Origin: CAYGBW01 sp964348185
Lineage (GTDB): Bacteria; Desulfobacterota; BSN033; WVXP01
Assembly: GCA_964348185.1 (NCBI GenBank)
Contig: CAYGBW010000012.1
Span: 1 to 24,762, forward strand
Length of the DNA: 24,762 nt
Direction: 5' to 3'
Shown piece by piece: positions 1 to 7,552 of this stretch (the stretch's first letter is position 1; every line of letters starts with the position of its first letter). The notes beneath the pieces are model-generated. The model saw only the letters and a list, made by a program, of their open reading frames with translations. It was not told the DNA's origin and ran no database searches. Both the position numbers and the translations under genes were made by a program.

Positions 1-1936
1 CTTCTTCCGACTTTCCCGTGAGGTCAGTGAGGAGCTTTGATGCCTCCTCCTTCAACCTTTCATCCTCCGCTAACGCGCTCAAATCGGCCTTGAATTTCGG
101 ATCAGAGAACGTCCCGGAAATCACCACCGGCACCATCAAACCAGATCTCAGTTGGGTCTCACCCTGACCTTTTAGAGTGGGCACCACTTTGGGTTCCACC
201 CTGTAATCGATGGTCTCCCCGGGGAGGTCCACCTTCCCCTTTCCCACAACCCTCAGGAGGGGCGAGGCCAGATACATGCTCGGATTGTCAACAAGGCCGT
301 TTTTGATGGTAAAATTGCCTTTGAACTCTGAGAATTCTGTCCGGGGTTTCTTGTCCTCGGCAAGCTTGAAAGCGGCCGCGACGTTTCGGGCCATTTGGGC
401 GATATCGAATCCCACAATCGCCCCGTCCGTAAAGGCGAACTCCCCGGAGCCATTCAGGGTCCTTTTGACTTCGTCTGATTCCGTGCCTTGGGCCCAGATA
501 TCTGCCGCAAAATTCATAACGCCCTCGAGTTTGTCCGTGTACCCGAGATCCTTCAGGAGGGGGCCTGCCTGGACCCCTTCCAGATGTTGGGCGGTTTTGA
601 ATTTGGGTGTATCCTTCTGAACGTTCAGGGTGACCTTGCCCGAAAGAGCGCCTTTATATAGGTTCATGGAAAAGGGGTCCACCTGGATGATTCCATTCTT
701 GGCGTTGATTTTGAGGTTCACATTGGATACATGGGCTCCCTGGATCTTCAAGCGCCCAATCCGGACCGTCCCGTCCATCACGAGTCTCCGTAGGGGCGTG
801 TAGCCCGGTTTTTTCTCCTCCTTTTCTTCGGGGCCCTTGCCCGGGCTTGGCTTCTCCTTTTGTATGGCTTCGGCTGAGGGAGGAAGGTATCGATCCCCAT
901 CGATCTGATCCAGATCGAGGGCAAACGAAAGCACCGGTTTTTCAAACTCTTTGGCATCAAGGGCAAAGGTCAGGGTAGAGTCATCTACCTTGAGAAGCCC
1001 ATCCTTCAGGGCCACGGCCTCGGGTGTTCCTGCAACCGTGGCCTTCAATGACATCTCCTTGAGTGTATTGGGGTCCCGGGTCATTGTAGAAAGATCGACC
1101 CCAATCGCCTTGGCCACCTGGCGGGGCGAAAAAGGCTTGACCTCCATGGCCATATCGAATTGAGGCTTTTCCCCAAGGCCGGAAATCGCCCCTTGAAGTC
1201 GGGCATCAAGGCTACCCAGTGCGCTGGCATTGATGGTTATCGGGACCCTTCCCGACCCTGGGGGCCTGCCGAGGGGACCCACTTTCCCCTCAATCTCCAG
1301 AGGCTGACCATCGAGCCGGGCAGAAAGTTCAAAAACGATCTCCTCATCCAGGGAAATCGAGTCAAGGCCGAGGTTGATCTCGGTGAGACGCTGTTCAGTC
1401 CCTTTCCTGTGATCGATCCATACCAGCTCACCCGAGGTGATGGCGAACTCTCCCACCTCGATGTTCTTGATGGGCAGGGGAGTCGTCTTTTCGGGGGCCT
1501 CACGGGTTTCGGGCTTCTCCGGTTTCTGTGGTTCCTCAAGATCCTCCCAATTCCCTCGACCGTTTCTGTCCCTTTCCAGAACAATTCTGGGGCCATTCAC
1601 CACAAATCGTTTGACCCGAAAATCACGGGATATCAGGGGAAGGAGCTTCACTCTGACCTCAAAATGCTCCACGGAAACAAAGTCCTTCTCCTTGAATCCC
1701 TCAGCATTGCCGAGATGCATATCAGACAGGGACACCCCTGCCCAAGGGAAGAGGCTGAGATCGATCTCTCCCCCGATGGAGAAGGGCCTCCCCGTGGATT
1801 CGGTCACCATGCTTTCAATCTGGGGCTTGTACTGATTGATGTCGACAAAATGGGGAAGGATAAGAAGCAGCGCAATGATCAGAACAATCAATCCCCCCAC
1901 TACAATGCCAACCCATTTCAACAGCCTGACCATCAT
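1..1936 (-). CDS. AsmA-family envelope protein (C-terminus cut by window edge)
   Basis: The minus-strand frame is open from 1936 to the window edge, giving 645 codons with no stop. The protein starts MMVRLLKW, and residues about 5-28 form one hydrophobic anchor with a short basic cytoplasmic start. The rest is a long periplasmic-type beta-rich chain. Typical AsmA features follow: an early 'FVDINQYKPQIE' segment, a 'TGRPFSIGGEIDLSLFPW' block, and near the edge 'VPVVISGTFSDPKFKADLS', the usual C-terminal signature of the family. AsmA proteins are inner-membrane-anchored proteins linked to outer-membrane assembly and lipid transport to the outer membrane. A Lys/Glu/Pro-rich linker (about residues 357-377) separates two halves. 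GGAGGT sits 4 nt before the first ATG and 7 nt before the second (1933), so either may be used. The stop codon lies outside the window. Family assignment is firm; the precise role is not. Confidence 0.9.
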   Translation of the reverse strand, partial: MMVRLLKWVGIVVGGLIVLIIALLLILPHFVDINQYKPQIESMVTESTGRPFSIGGEIDLSLFPWAGVSLSDMHLGNAEGFKEKDFVSVEHFEVRVKLLPLISRDFRVKRFVVNGPRIVLERDRNGRGNWEDLEEPQKPEKPETREAPEKTTPLPIKNIEVGEFAITSGELVWIDHRKGTEQRLTEINLGLDSISLDEEIVFELSARLDGQPLEIEGKVGPLGRPPGSGRVPITINASALGSLDARLQGAISGLGEKPQFDMAMEVKPFSPRQVAKAIGVDLSTMTRDPNTLKEMSLKATVAGTPEAVALKDGLLKVDDSTLTFALDAKEFEKPVLSFALDLDQIDGDRYLPPSAEAIQKEKPSPGKGPEEKEEKKPGYTPLRRLVMDGTVRIGRLKIQGAHVSNVNLKINAKNGIIQVDPFSMNLYKGALSGKVTLNVQKDTPKFKTAQHLEGVQAGPLLKDLGYTDKLEGVMNFAADIWAQGTESDEVKRTLNGSGEFAFTDGAIVGFDIAQMARNVAAAFKLAEDKKPRTEFSEFKGNFTIKNGLVDNPSMYLASPLLRVVGKGKVDLPGETIDYRVEPKVVPTLKGQGETQLRSGLMVPVVISGTFSDPKFKADLSALAEDERLKEEASKLLTDLTGKSEE

Positions 1937-2082
1937 TCCCACCTCCTTATTCTGAAAAACACGCCTATTTAAATCTTAGTGCTCTGTTTCAGACCGTGTC
2001 AAGATGAAAACCCTCGATCAGGTCAGGGGCGGTTTGTCTGCCCCAAGGAAACCCCCCTCGAATGATGCGAACTCTTGATGGA

Positions 2083-3396
2083 TTACAGCCCCATATCTCT
2101 TTCCTCTTCTGCAATACATTCCTCCAGGATTTTCATACCTTCATCGATCTCTTTCTTCCCAATCGTGAGAGGTGGGGCGAACTCAAGTGCCGATCCCATG
2201 AGCTTGATAATGAGTCCCTTCTTTTTGGCGCGATGGACGAGGTTGTTTAGCCGGTCCAGGGGGAAAGGCGCCCTACGCTTCTTATCGGAAGTGAAATCGA
2301 TGGCAGCCCACAAACCGGTTCCTCTTGTCTCACCCACCGTAGGATGGGATTCCAATGATTTCAAGCACTCCAAGAAATACACGCCCATTTCATGGGAGTT
2401 TTGAACGAGGTTCTCTTTTTTCATGATCTCAACGACCTTCAACCCTGCGGCACAGGAAACCGGATGGCTTCCATAGGTGTGAAGATGATTGATCATCTCT
2501 ATCGGTGCCATAACGTTATCCGTACATCCAACGGCTCCCAGAGGAACGTAACCGCTCGTCATACCCTTTGCCATGGTGATCATATCCGGTTGAATATCGA
2601 AATGATCGATGCCGAACCACTTGCCCGTTCTCCCGAATCCGCAGATAACCTCATCGATAATGAGTAGAATTCCGTAACTGTCACAGATTTTTCGGACAAT
2701 GGGCCAGTATTCCTCCGGAGGGGCCAAGGCGCCAAATCCCTGCTGAATGGGCTCCCCAAGGAAGACGGAGATCCTCTCGGGACTTTCAAACTCGATGGTC
2801 CGTTCGATGTCTCTCGCACACGCCAAATCACAATTTGGGTAGGTCAAATGGAGGGGGCAACGATAACAGTAAGGAGAGTCAACAAATACCGCTCCTGGAG
2901 CAAGAGGCTCCATGATCTGCCGCATCGGCAGTACCGTCCCCAGTGCCATTAATGCGCCCCCCGTGACGCCGTGGTAAGCCCCCCTTCGGGCAACCACCTT
3001 GAACCGGTTTCCCTCTCCCCTGAAGTAATGATAATGCCTGGCTATTTTTATGGCGGACTCAACAGCCTCGGATCCATCGCAGACGAAAAAGAACTGCTGG
3101 ATTCTCTCGGGGGTAACATCCGCCAGAGCTTCTGCAAATCTCATCGCTGGCAGGTTTGCATATTGCATTGGCGTGAAATAGGGGAGATCACATATTTGAT
3201 CATACACGGCTTGTGCGACCTCTTTTCGTCCATAGCCAACATGGACGGGCCGAGTCACGCCAGAGACAAAATCGAGATAACCCTTCCCATCTTCATCGAA
3301 AACCCGAACACCTTCTCCCTTCACAATGGTCGTTATGCCTTTTTTGAGTTCGTCTCTGGGCGTCCGATGAAGAATAAGGTGAGACTTCTCATCCAT
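2083..3396 (-). CDS. Class III PLP-dependent aminotransferase
   Basis: This is a 437-residue fold-type I PLP enzyme of the class III (omega) aminotransferase family, a cytoplasmic enzyme that moves an amino group between an amine or amino acid and a keto or aldehyde acceptor. Landmarks are 'GSEAVESAIKIAR' (108-120), the 'YHG' after strand 3 (141-143), 'IIDEVICGFGRTGKW' (246-260) with the PLP-nitrogen aspartate at D248, and 'MAKGMTSGYVPLGAV' with the Schiff-base lysine at K277. The length is normal for the family. The open frame extends 17 codons upstream to 3447, but I chose the ATG at 3396 because GAGGGG lies 6 nt before it and the family start aligns there. An insertion with four cysteines (C177, C180, C189, C193) precedes the domain core. 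Substrate cannot be read from sequence. The DUF1638 gene lies 282 nt upstream on the same strand. Confidence 0.9.
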   Translation of the reverse strand: MDEKSHLILHRTPRDELKKGITTIVKGEGVRVFDEDGKGYLDFVSGVTRPVHVGYGRKEVAQAVYDQICDLPYFTPMQYANLPAMRFAEALADVTPERIQQFFFVCDGSEAVESAIKIARHYHYFRGEGNRFKVVARRGAYHGVTGGALMALGTVLPMRQIMEPLAPGAVFVDSPYCYRCPLHLTYPNCDLACARDIERTIEFESPERISVFLGEPIQQGFGALAPPEEYWPIVRKICDSYGILLIIDEVICGFGRTGKWFGIDHFDIQPDMITMAKGMTSGYVPLGAVGCTDNVMAPIEMINHLHTYGSHPVSCAAGLKVVEIMKKENLVQNSHEMGVYFLECLKSLESHPTVGETRGTGLWAAIDFTSDKKRRAPFPLDRLNNLVHRAKKKGLIIKLMGSALEFAPPLTIGKKEIDEGMKILEECIAEEERDMGL

Positions 3397-3402
3397 TGTC
3401 TT

Positions 3403-3408
3403 CCCCTC
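3403..3408 (-). promoter_or_regulatory. Ribosome binding site fixing the aminotransferase start
   Basis: GAGGGG on the minus strand is placed 6 nt before the ATG at 3396. It supports that start over the longer reading from 3447, which has no comparable site. Confidence 0.55.
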
Positions 3409-3579
3409 TGTAATTACATTCATGGCGTCCAGTAGTCCAAAAGCCACCGCCCTTGTTCGTTGGACTCTGAGAACGAAAGATTCGATGCTTACCCGTCAAA
3501 ACATCGCCTATCCCAAGAAGGGGAGTTTGTTAAGGGGAAAAACGCAGTCAGCGGGATTCTGCTTCCTCTTTCCCCAATA

Positions 3580-3631
3580 CTCGACAGGATGCCTGCCCCT
3601 GCCCGGAGGCGGGATGAAAGGCATCCTCGAG
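3580..3631 (-). terminator. Nested hairpin between DUF1638 gene and aminotransferase gene
   Basis: Outer arms are ctcgacaggatgcc (3580-3593) and ggcatcctcgag (3620-3631). They pair over 12 bp with a 2-nt bulge. Inside lies a second stem, cccg-gagg-cggg (3602-3613). The structure starts about 48 nt after the DUF1638 stop. No T-run follows on either strand, so it is not a canonical Rho-independent terminator. It could slow RNA polymerase, mark an mRNA processing point, or simply be a palindromic repeat. The rest of 3397-3678 shows no convincing gene or promoter. Confidence 0.35.
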
Positions 3632-3678
3632 AGGGAGAGGATAAAAGGTCTTGCGGGTAAAGGGCAGAAACCGATCCT

Positions 3679-4377
3679 CTACAGTCGTCTGAAAAGACGT
3701 TGCGTAACCGTACCGCCTGGAGGAACAACGACAAAATTCCCATCGGCTTTTGAGAGGTCGGTGGCCACATCGAGGAGTTGGCGGACGTAGGCGTCAGAGC
3801 CGAGAATCTCTTCGTATCGAAAATCCCATTGCTCGCAGAACCGGGCAATTTCCTGGGCCTGAGAGCGATACTTGCTCAGATCGGCAGCGCTGTGGGCAAC
3901 CAGACAGAGACGTTCATAGTGCTGGTACTGGGCATTCATGATCCACCTGGCCTCTTCTTCGCCATATTTGACCTTTATCTCCTCGTATGCTTTGAGGGGG
4001 TGGCTCCCCGATTCGAGCCACCCTTTGCTCAGGTAATAGGTCCCGGGAACCGACTGGAACTCCCGTCTGTAAGCCTCATATGAGCCCAGCAACAGGGCGA
4101 TGCAGTCATCGGCACGGGGGATCAACAGGGTGTGAGGACCGGCGTGAATGCCGTCCAGGCCGTTTCCACACAACCCATAACCCAACACCACGAGACTCGG
4201 CTGTTTGATTTGATCCAGTTCGGCCTGTAGAACCTGGGTCATCCTGTCGGGCACGCGATGGAGTCCGTAGTCCATGAATCTCATCTGAGGCGCGTGATCT
4301 TCGGGAACGAGGGTCTCAAAAACATCCTGAAGAACCCGGCAGGCAAGGATGACGACGGGCAATTTCTCTTCCGACAA
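3679..4377 (-). CDS. DUF1638 domain protein
   Basis: This 232-residue soluble protein has the pattern I associate with DUF1638: 'ILACRVLQD' near the N-terminus (C13), 'DYGLHRVPDR' (36-45), 'GYGLCGNG' (66-73), 'IPRADDCIALLLGS' (86-99) and 'PGTYYLSKGWLESG' (111-124). The near-invariant-looking Cys13, His40, Cys70 and Cys92 suggest a metal or cofactor site, which is inference. The molecular function is not established; members often occur in anaerobes near corrinoid and methyltransferase genes, and no such gene is visible here. The start is TTG at 4377, preceded by a GGGAG site 5 nt away. A good promoter match (4418-4447) leaves a leader of about 33 nt. It is transcribed away from the amidase gene. 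The aminotransferase downstream could be read from the same transcript. Confidence 0.75.
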   Translation of the reverse strand: MSEEKLPVVILACRVLQDVFETLVPEDHAPQMRFMDYGLHRVPDRMTQVLQAELDQIKQPSLVVLGYGLCGNGLDGIHAGPHTLLIPRADDCIALLLGSYEAYRREFQSVPGTYYLSKGWLESGSHPLKAYEEIKVKYGEEEARWIMNAQYQHYERLCLVAHSAADLSKYRSQAQEIARFCEQWDFRYEEILGSDAYVRQLLDVATDLSKADGNFVVVPPGGTVTQRLFRRL

Positions 4378-4814
4378 TATTCTCCCTCTCCGCAGGTCAT
4401 TGACTTGTCGCAGTTATAAGGTAGCAGAGTTGTAGGGGACCTGTCAATGGCGGCTTGACAAGGCGCCTGAATGGGTCGCGTTTGTCTCGTACCTCGCGAC
4501 CCGGGGAAAAGGAGGCTATGGCTTTTGGGTGGATTCCTGAGGAGAGGATTCAGCCAAACCAAGATCCTTTTAACCCAAGAGGCGATCTCAACACCAACAG
4601 GAATACTCCCAAATTAAGAATAGATAGCGGTGCATTTTGGGTTTTTGTCGAAGTATAATAGGGCTATGTGATTCTTGCTTCGGTTATGGCTGGACGGATT
4701 TGGATTGAAACATACCTGCAAAACCGGGCATTCTTTCCTTCGTTCTGGAAAGGGCAGGCTTTCCCTGCTTCCCCGGATGACAGGAGATCGGAGTAAAATG
4801 AGGAGTAGAGAAAA
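4378..4814. other. Divergent intergenic region (437 nt)
   Basis: The region separates two divergent genes. It holds the DUF1638 promoter and a perfect 8-bp inverted repeat, gggtcgcg (4473-4480) / cgcgaccc (4495-4502), lying upstream of that promoter's -35. It also has a perfect TATAAT at 4654-4659 on the plus strand with no good -35, a weak candidate promoter for the amidase with a leader of about 150 nt. A 6-bp hairpin, ggaaag/ctttcc (4747-4764), lies in that leader. I see no convincing gene. A six-codon ATG-to-TGA frame (4798-4818) overlaps the amidase start and looks accidental. Confidence 0.5.
4418..4447 (-). promoter_or_regulatory. Candidate sigma70 promoter for the DUF1638 gene
   Basis: On the minus strand, a perfect -35 TTGACA (4442-4447) is followed by an 18-nt spacer and TACCTT (4418-4423), which keeps the three most conserved -10 bases. 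The predicted start near 4410 gives a leader of about 33 nt to the TTG start. It was found by eye only. Confidence 0.45.
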
Positions 4815-5678
4815 ATGAGAAAGGATCTATTCATTGGGACGCTTCGTTCTGATAGTCATTTACAAACAGACCTTGGGGGGATTCTTCTTACGGGCATTGC
4901 GCAGGCAGCAGGACGGAGTCCTGATTCTGAACGGCTGGAGATCCCTTCTGAAAAAGTCGGCAGAATGGCGATTGTCCGGGGAGACGAATCGGAAGGGATT
5001 CTTTATTCGGCTGAAATCGTTGAAGTTTTCACCCCGATCGCATCTGCTCTGTTCAGTACGTTGGTGAAAAAGGGGCTCATCTCATTGGATGAGCTAAAAA
5101 AGCAGATTGAGGACCCTCAATTCGAAGGGATCCCAGGAGATAAACCCAGAAGACTCTGTGCCCTGGTCATCGGCCACAAGAGGAGGTCTCCTGGAGCGGT
5201 GAATCTGAGCCAGAATCTCTCAGAATTCGATTTCAACGACGATTTCGCCATGCGAATAGAGAGGAAGGTTCAAGAGACAGAGATACAGAGAGTGTATAGA
5301 AGAACCTACCGAGAATTGCCTGAAGATATTAATGCCCTTGGACCGCACTTTATCGTGAGTCTCCATTGCAATGCTTTTGATGGCAGAGTCTCAGGCACCG
5401 AGGTCCTTTACTATCACAAATCAGAGAGGGGCAAGGAGATTGCCGAAATCCTTCAGAGGAACCTGGTTGAGTTTCTTAAGCTTCCCGACAGGGGAGTCAA
5501 ACCGCGAACCAGTGAAGACAGAGGGGGCTATCTTCTCAAATACACCAAAGCGCCCTGCGTTATTGCAGAACCTTTCTTTATCGACAATGATGGTGATCTG
5601 GCCCGCGCTCAAGAGAATGTCGAGGAGCTGGCCGCAGTCTACGCCAAAGCGATTGACAGAATCTCCCAGATTGTCTAG
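4815..5678 (+). CDS. N-acetylmuramoyl-L-alanine amidase-like protein (Amidase_3)
   Basis: This 287-residue protein has a C-terminal zinc amidase domain (about 113-287) of the Amidase_3 type, which cuts the bond between N-acetylmuramic acid and L-alanine in peptidoglycan. Candidate zinc ligands are H121 in 'VIGHKRRSPGAV', E137 in 'SEFDFNDDFA' and H184 in 'VSLHCNAF'; the catalytic glutamate is E252 in 'VIAEPFFIDN'. Residues 1-110 form a separate domain I do not recognise ('GLISLDELKKQI' looks helical). No signal peptide or membrane segment is visible, unlike typical AmiA/B/C enzymes. It may therefore act after lysis, be exported another way, or work on internal muropeptides. The start has AGGAG at 4801-4805, 9 nt before the ATG. 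It is the only plus-strand gene I accept in the window. A phage-endolysin origin is possible, but no phage genes flank it. Confidence 0.8.
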   Translation: MRKDLFIGTLRSDSHLQTDLGGILLTGIAQAAGRSPDSERLEIPSEKVGRMAIVRGDESEGILYSAEIVEVFTPIASALFSTLVKKGLISLDELKKQIEDPQFEGIPGDKPRRLCALVIGHKRRSPGAVNLSQNLSEFDFNDDFAMRIERKVQETEIQRVYRRTYRELPEDINALGPHFIVSLHCNAFDGRVSGTEVLYYHKSERGKEIAEILQRNLVEFLKLPDRGVKPRTSEDRGGYLLKYTKAPCVIAEPFFIDNDGDLARAQENVEELAAVYAKAIDRISQIV

Positions 5679-5691
5679 GAGTTTCCGACGC

Positions 5692-5730
5692 CGGCGCTCT
5701 GCCGCGGCGCCGTTTATGGAAGAGACGGCG
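5692..5730. terminator. GC-rich competing hairpins between convergent genes
   Basis: Fourteen nt after the amidase stop, cggcgc (5692-5697) pairs with gcgccg (5707-5712) and is followed by tttat. The overlapping cgccgt (5708-5713) can instead pair with acggcg (5725-5730). The first stem is a plausible weak Rho-independent terminator for the amidase. Its short T-run keeps confidence low. Confidence 0.35.
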
Positions 5731-5775
5731 TTGCTGGGATGATTCACAGGATGCTTGGAAATACGCAAAGACGAC

Positions 5776-5796
5776 TCACCGCAGAGAGCACAGAGG
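5776..5796 (+). repeat. Degenerate caccgcagag-type intergenic repeat
   Basis: The sequence tcaccgcagagagcacagag resembles a short intergenic element that I recall as abundant in Desulfobacterota and some other bacteria (caccgcagagacgcagag type). A more degenerate inverted relative occurs at about 16522-16556. Both lie outside genes. Identification is from memory, so it needs a genome-wide count. Confidence 0.35.
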
Positions 5797-5809
5797 TCTT
5801 TTTGGATTT

Positions 5810-6181
5810 CTAGGGAATCCTCGCGAGAACCTTGGATGCGCTCTCCACGATCCGATCAATATATCCAATAGCCTTCACCACATTCTGGGCTGTTTTGATC
5901 TTCTTTTCGATTTCCTTGATCGCTTCCTGCAATCTTCTGTTTGCAGCGCTTATGTCTTTGCGAATCGCCTCCGCACTCTCCACCCACTCATCATGGAGTT
6001 TCCCTCGAAACGCGTCGATTGTCTTGGCTAGACGGTTGTTGGCCTCTTGGAGTGCGCTGTAATCTTCATTCTGTAACATCAGAGCAAACTCTAGTTTGAG
6101 AGCCTTGTTGTGACTGGACACGAGGGCGTTTAGGGTTTTCAGCTTCTCGTCAAAACTCTGAAGCTTCTCCTTGTCGTTCAT
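5810..6181 (-). CDS. Small coiled-coil protein, unknown function
   Basis: I do not recognise this 123-residue protein. It is almost wholly alpha-helical by composition, rich in Lys, Glu, Ala and Leu with few glycines. A long heptad-like stretch runs from about residue 40 to 95 and includes 'LQEAIKEIEKKIKTAQ'. It has no signal peptide, membrane segment or cysteine, so it is probably cytoplasmic. The start is supported by AGGAG 8 nt upstream of the ATG. It lies 79 nt downstream of the lipoprotein gene on the same strand and is probably co-transcribed with it. The lipoprotein is also helical and rich in polar residues, so the two may work together; this is inference. It converges with the amidase gene. 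Confidence 0.7.
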   Translation of the reverse strand: MNDKEKLQSFDEKLKTLNALVSSHNKALKLEFALMLQNEDYSALQEANNRLAKTIDAFRGKLHDEWVESAEAIRKDISAANRRLQEAIKEIEKKIKTAQNVVKAIGYIDRIVESASKVLARIP

Positions 6182-6260
6182 ATTCGGTTCTCCTGTTCGG
6201 GGTCGAATCCTCTAGAAGTGAATTGAAATTGACATCGACGAATCAACACGCCTCCTCAGT

Positions 6261-7205
6261 TCATTTCAGTTCCTTGTAGAGACTGCTTAACCGTTTTCCC
6301 GTGTTGATCAGATCGGATACATAGAAACTACCCAATGTGTTACTGGAAAGGGCATCACCTAACTCCCTGTGTTTTCTGGCGAATAGCGTGTATGATTGCT
6401 CAAGAGATCTCAGCGTTTCGAGGAGGGTGGCCACCTCAGAATTTAGGGCGATCAGCTCCTCCACAACCTCTATGCGGGACCTTCCGGTTTCTTTACTCCA
6501 CCGAAGGACCAGGGGCCTTGTCTGATTATTGTATTCGGCCTTTATGTCGATCGCCACGAGTTTGACCAGCCTGACCACGTGATTCGCGAATCGATCGACA
6601 ACCTCCTGATTGCCGGTAATGATTTCGACGAGATAGTCCTTGCGTTTTTTCTCGATGTAGAGTCGTGCCGCTTCCGTTGCCAATACGGAAAAGATGGCAA
6701 ATGATTTTCCAGATGGCTCTTTGGGCTCTAAGCGTAAGGCCCTTGCCGCAGAAAGAGCATTCTCATTCAAGTCTTTTGCAAGCTGGTCAAATGTATCGAC
6801 ATCAATGAGACTCCCAGATGCAAGCTGTGCCAAAAGGTTCGTATACCCAGCAAAAGTCGAGTTCAAGGCGGTGAAGGCCTGCTGCGTTCTCTTGATCTTT
6901 ATGTATAACTCTTCTGAAGGGAGATCCCATAAATAGAAGCTCTCTTCGGGAAAAACCATCAGCAGGTTCTGGATTGTTGAAATGTCGCCTTCCTCTGTCC
7001 TTTGAAGGAAGTTCTGGTAGGTATACTCATAATCTTTTGTCAGCACCTCATCAGAACTCGATTGCACCTCTGCAAAAGCATCCCGGTATTCTTCAAAAGG
7101 ACGAGGATCAGTCGAAACCGAGATCGCGGCGCAGCCTGAGATATATCCCACCAGAAGAAGTGCGATTGCCAGTATACAGAGATTGGCACCCTTGTTTCGA
7201 TTCAT
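6261..7205 (-). CDS. Helical lipoprotein, unknown function
   Basis: This is a 314-residue lipoprotein. A basic start (MNRNKG) is followed by a hydrophobic stretch and the lipobox I-S-G-C with the lipidated cysteine at C25. Alanine at +2 predicts outer-membrane sorting by the Lol rule. The mature part is mostly helical and carries no family motif I recognise. Long amphipathic stretches around 100-200 and 235-300 ('EVATLLETLRSLEQSYTLFA') suggest a helical bundle or coiled coil. The start is supported by GAGGTG a few nt before the ATG. It is the first gene of a pair with the small coiled-coil gene downstream. The two could form an envelope-tethered helper pair, but this is inference. The long spacer upstream (7206-7552) separates it from the large gene series. 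Confidence 0.8.
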   Translation of the reverse strand: MNRNKGANLCILAIALLLVGYISGCAAISVSTDPRPFEEYRDAFAEVQSSSDEVLTKDYEYTYQNFLQRTEEGDISTIQNLLMVFPEESFYLWDLPSEELYIKIKRTQQAFTALNSTFAGYTNLLAQLASGSLIDVDTFDQLAKDLNENALSAARALRLEPKEPSGKSFAIFSVLATEAARLYIEKKRKDYLVEIITGNQEVVDRFANHVVRLVKLVAIDIKAEYNNQTRPLVLRWSKETGRSRIEVVEELIALNSEVATLLETLRSLEQSYTLFARKHRELGDALSSNTLGSFYVSDLINTGKRLSSLYKELK

Positions 7206-7552
7206 GATTCACCTCATTTGTTAGGCTTCGTTTGGTTGGACCATCTTGGCATTTTAGAAACCCCGCCCGGTGCTACCCTGACGGTTTTTCATTCCGAGAA
7301 AGGAAACACCCCTCCGGCAGTAAGTAAGGAAAGCCGCTCCCTCCCCCCCTGGCAGGCTTCGCTTCAGAAGATCCCGCCGCAACGCAGTCCCCTCTCCTGC
7401 CGCAGTCGAAATCCTTTAGACCGGTTCTCTCGGAGAGTCGGGGTTTTTGCCGTATTGTAAAACCAGGCGAGACACCACCCCCTCCCGAAAGGGCCATCCC
7501 GGTGGAGGGGTTGATTTCACCTCGCCTACCCTGGATTGTATTCCCCCCTGTT
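7206..7552. other. Spacer between the lipoprotein gene and the protease operon (347 nt)
   Basis: The left half shows only a weak minus-strand -10-like TAAAAT (7251-7256) without a good -35, and a short palindrome ctctc-g-gagag (7427-7437). The right half holds the terminator-like structure described separately. A 74-residue minus-strand frame (7273-7497) has low-complexity, unprotein-like composition and no ribosome binding site, so I do not call it a gene. Confidence 0.5.
7459..7526 (-). terminator. Terminator-like structure ending the nine-gene series
   Basis: On the minus strand, 26 nt after the serine protease stop, GGCGAG (7521-7526) pairs with CTCGCC (7466-7471). Inside, ACCCCTCC-type and GGAGGGGGT-type segments also pair. 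TGGTTTTA follows the closing arm directly. The strong GC stem plus a short T-run, placed right after the last gene, fits a Rho-independent terminator of unusual length. Confidence 0.5.

Noticed and set aside
1160..1972. A 270-residue plus-strand frame antisense to the AsmA gene
   Set aside because: The minus-strand frame is the real gene, open to the edge with AsmA motifs and a membrane anchor.
2026..2044. ggggc...gcccc hairpin as a terminator after the aminotransferase gene
   Set aside because: Only 5 bp, 9-nt loop and no T-run.
4455..4483. Plus-strand TTGACA at 4455-4460 as an amidase promoter
   Set aside because: The sequence at the -10 spacing (gcgttt) does not fit; the distance to the gene is also large.
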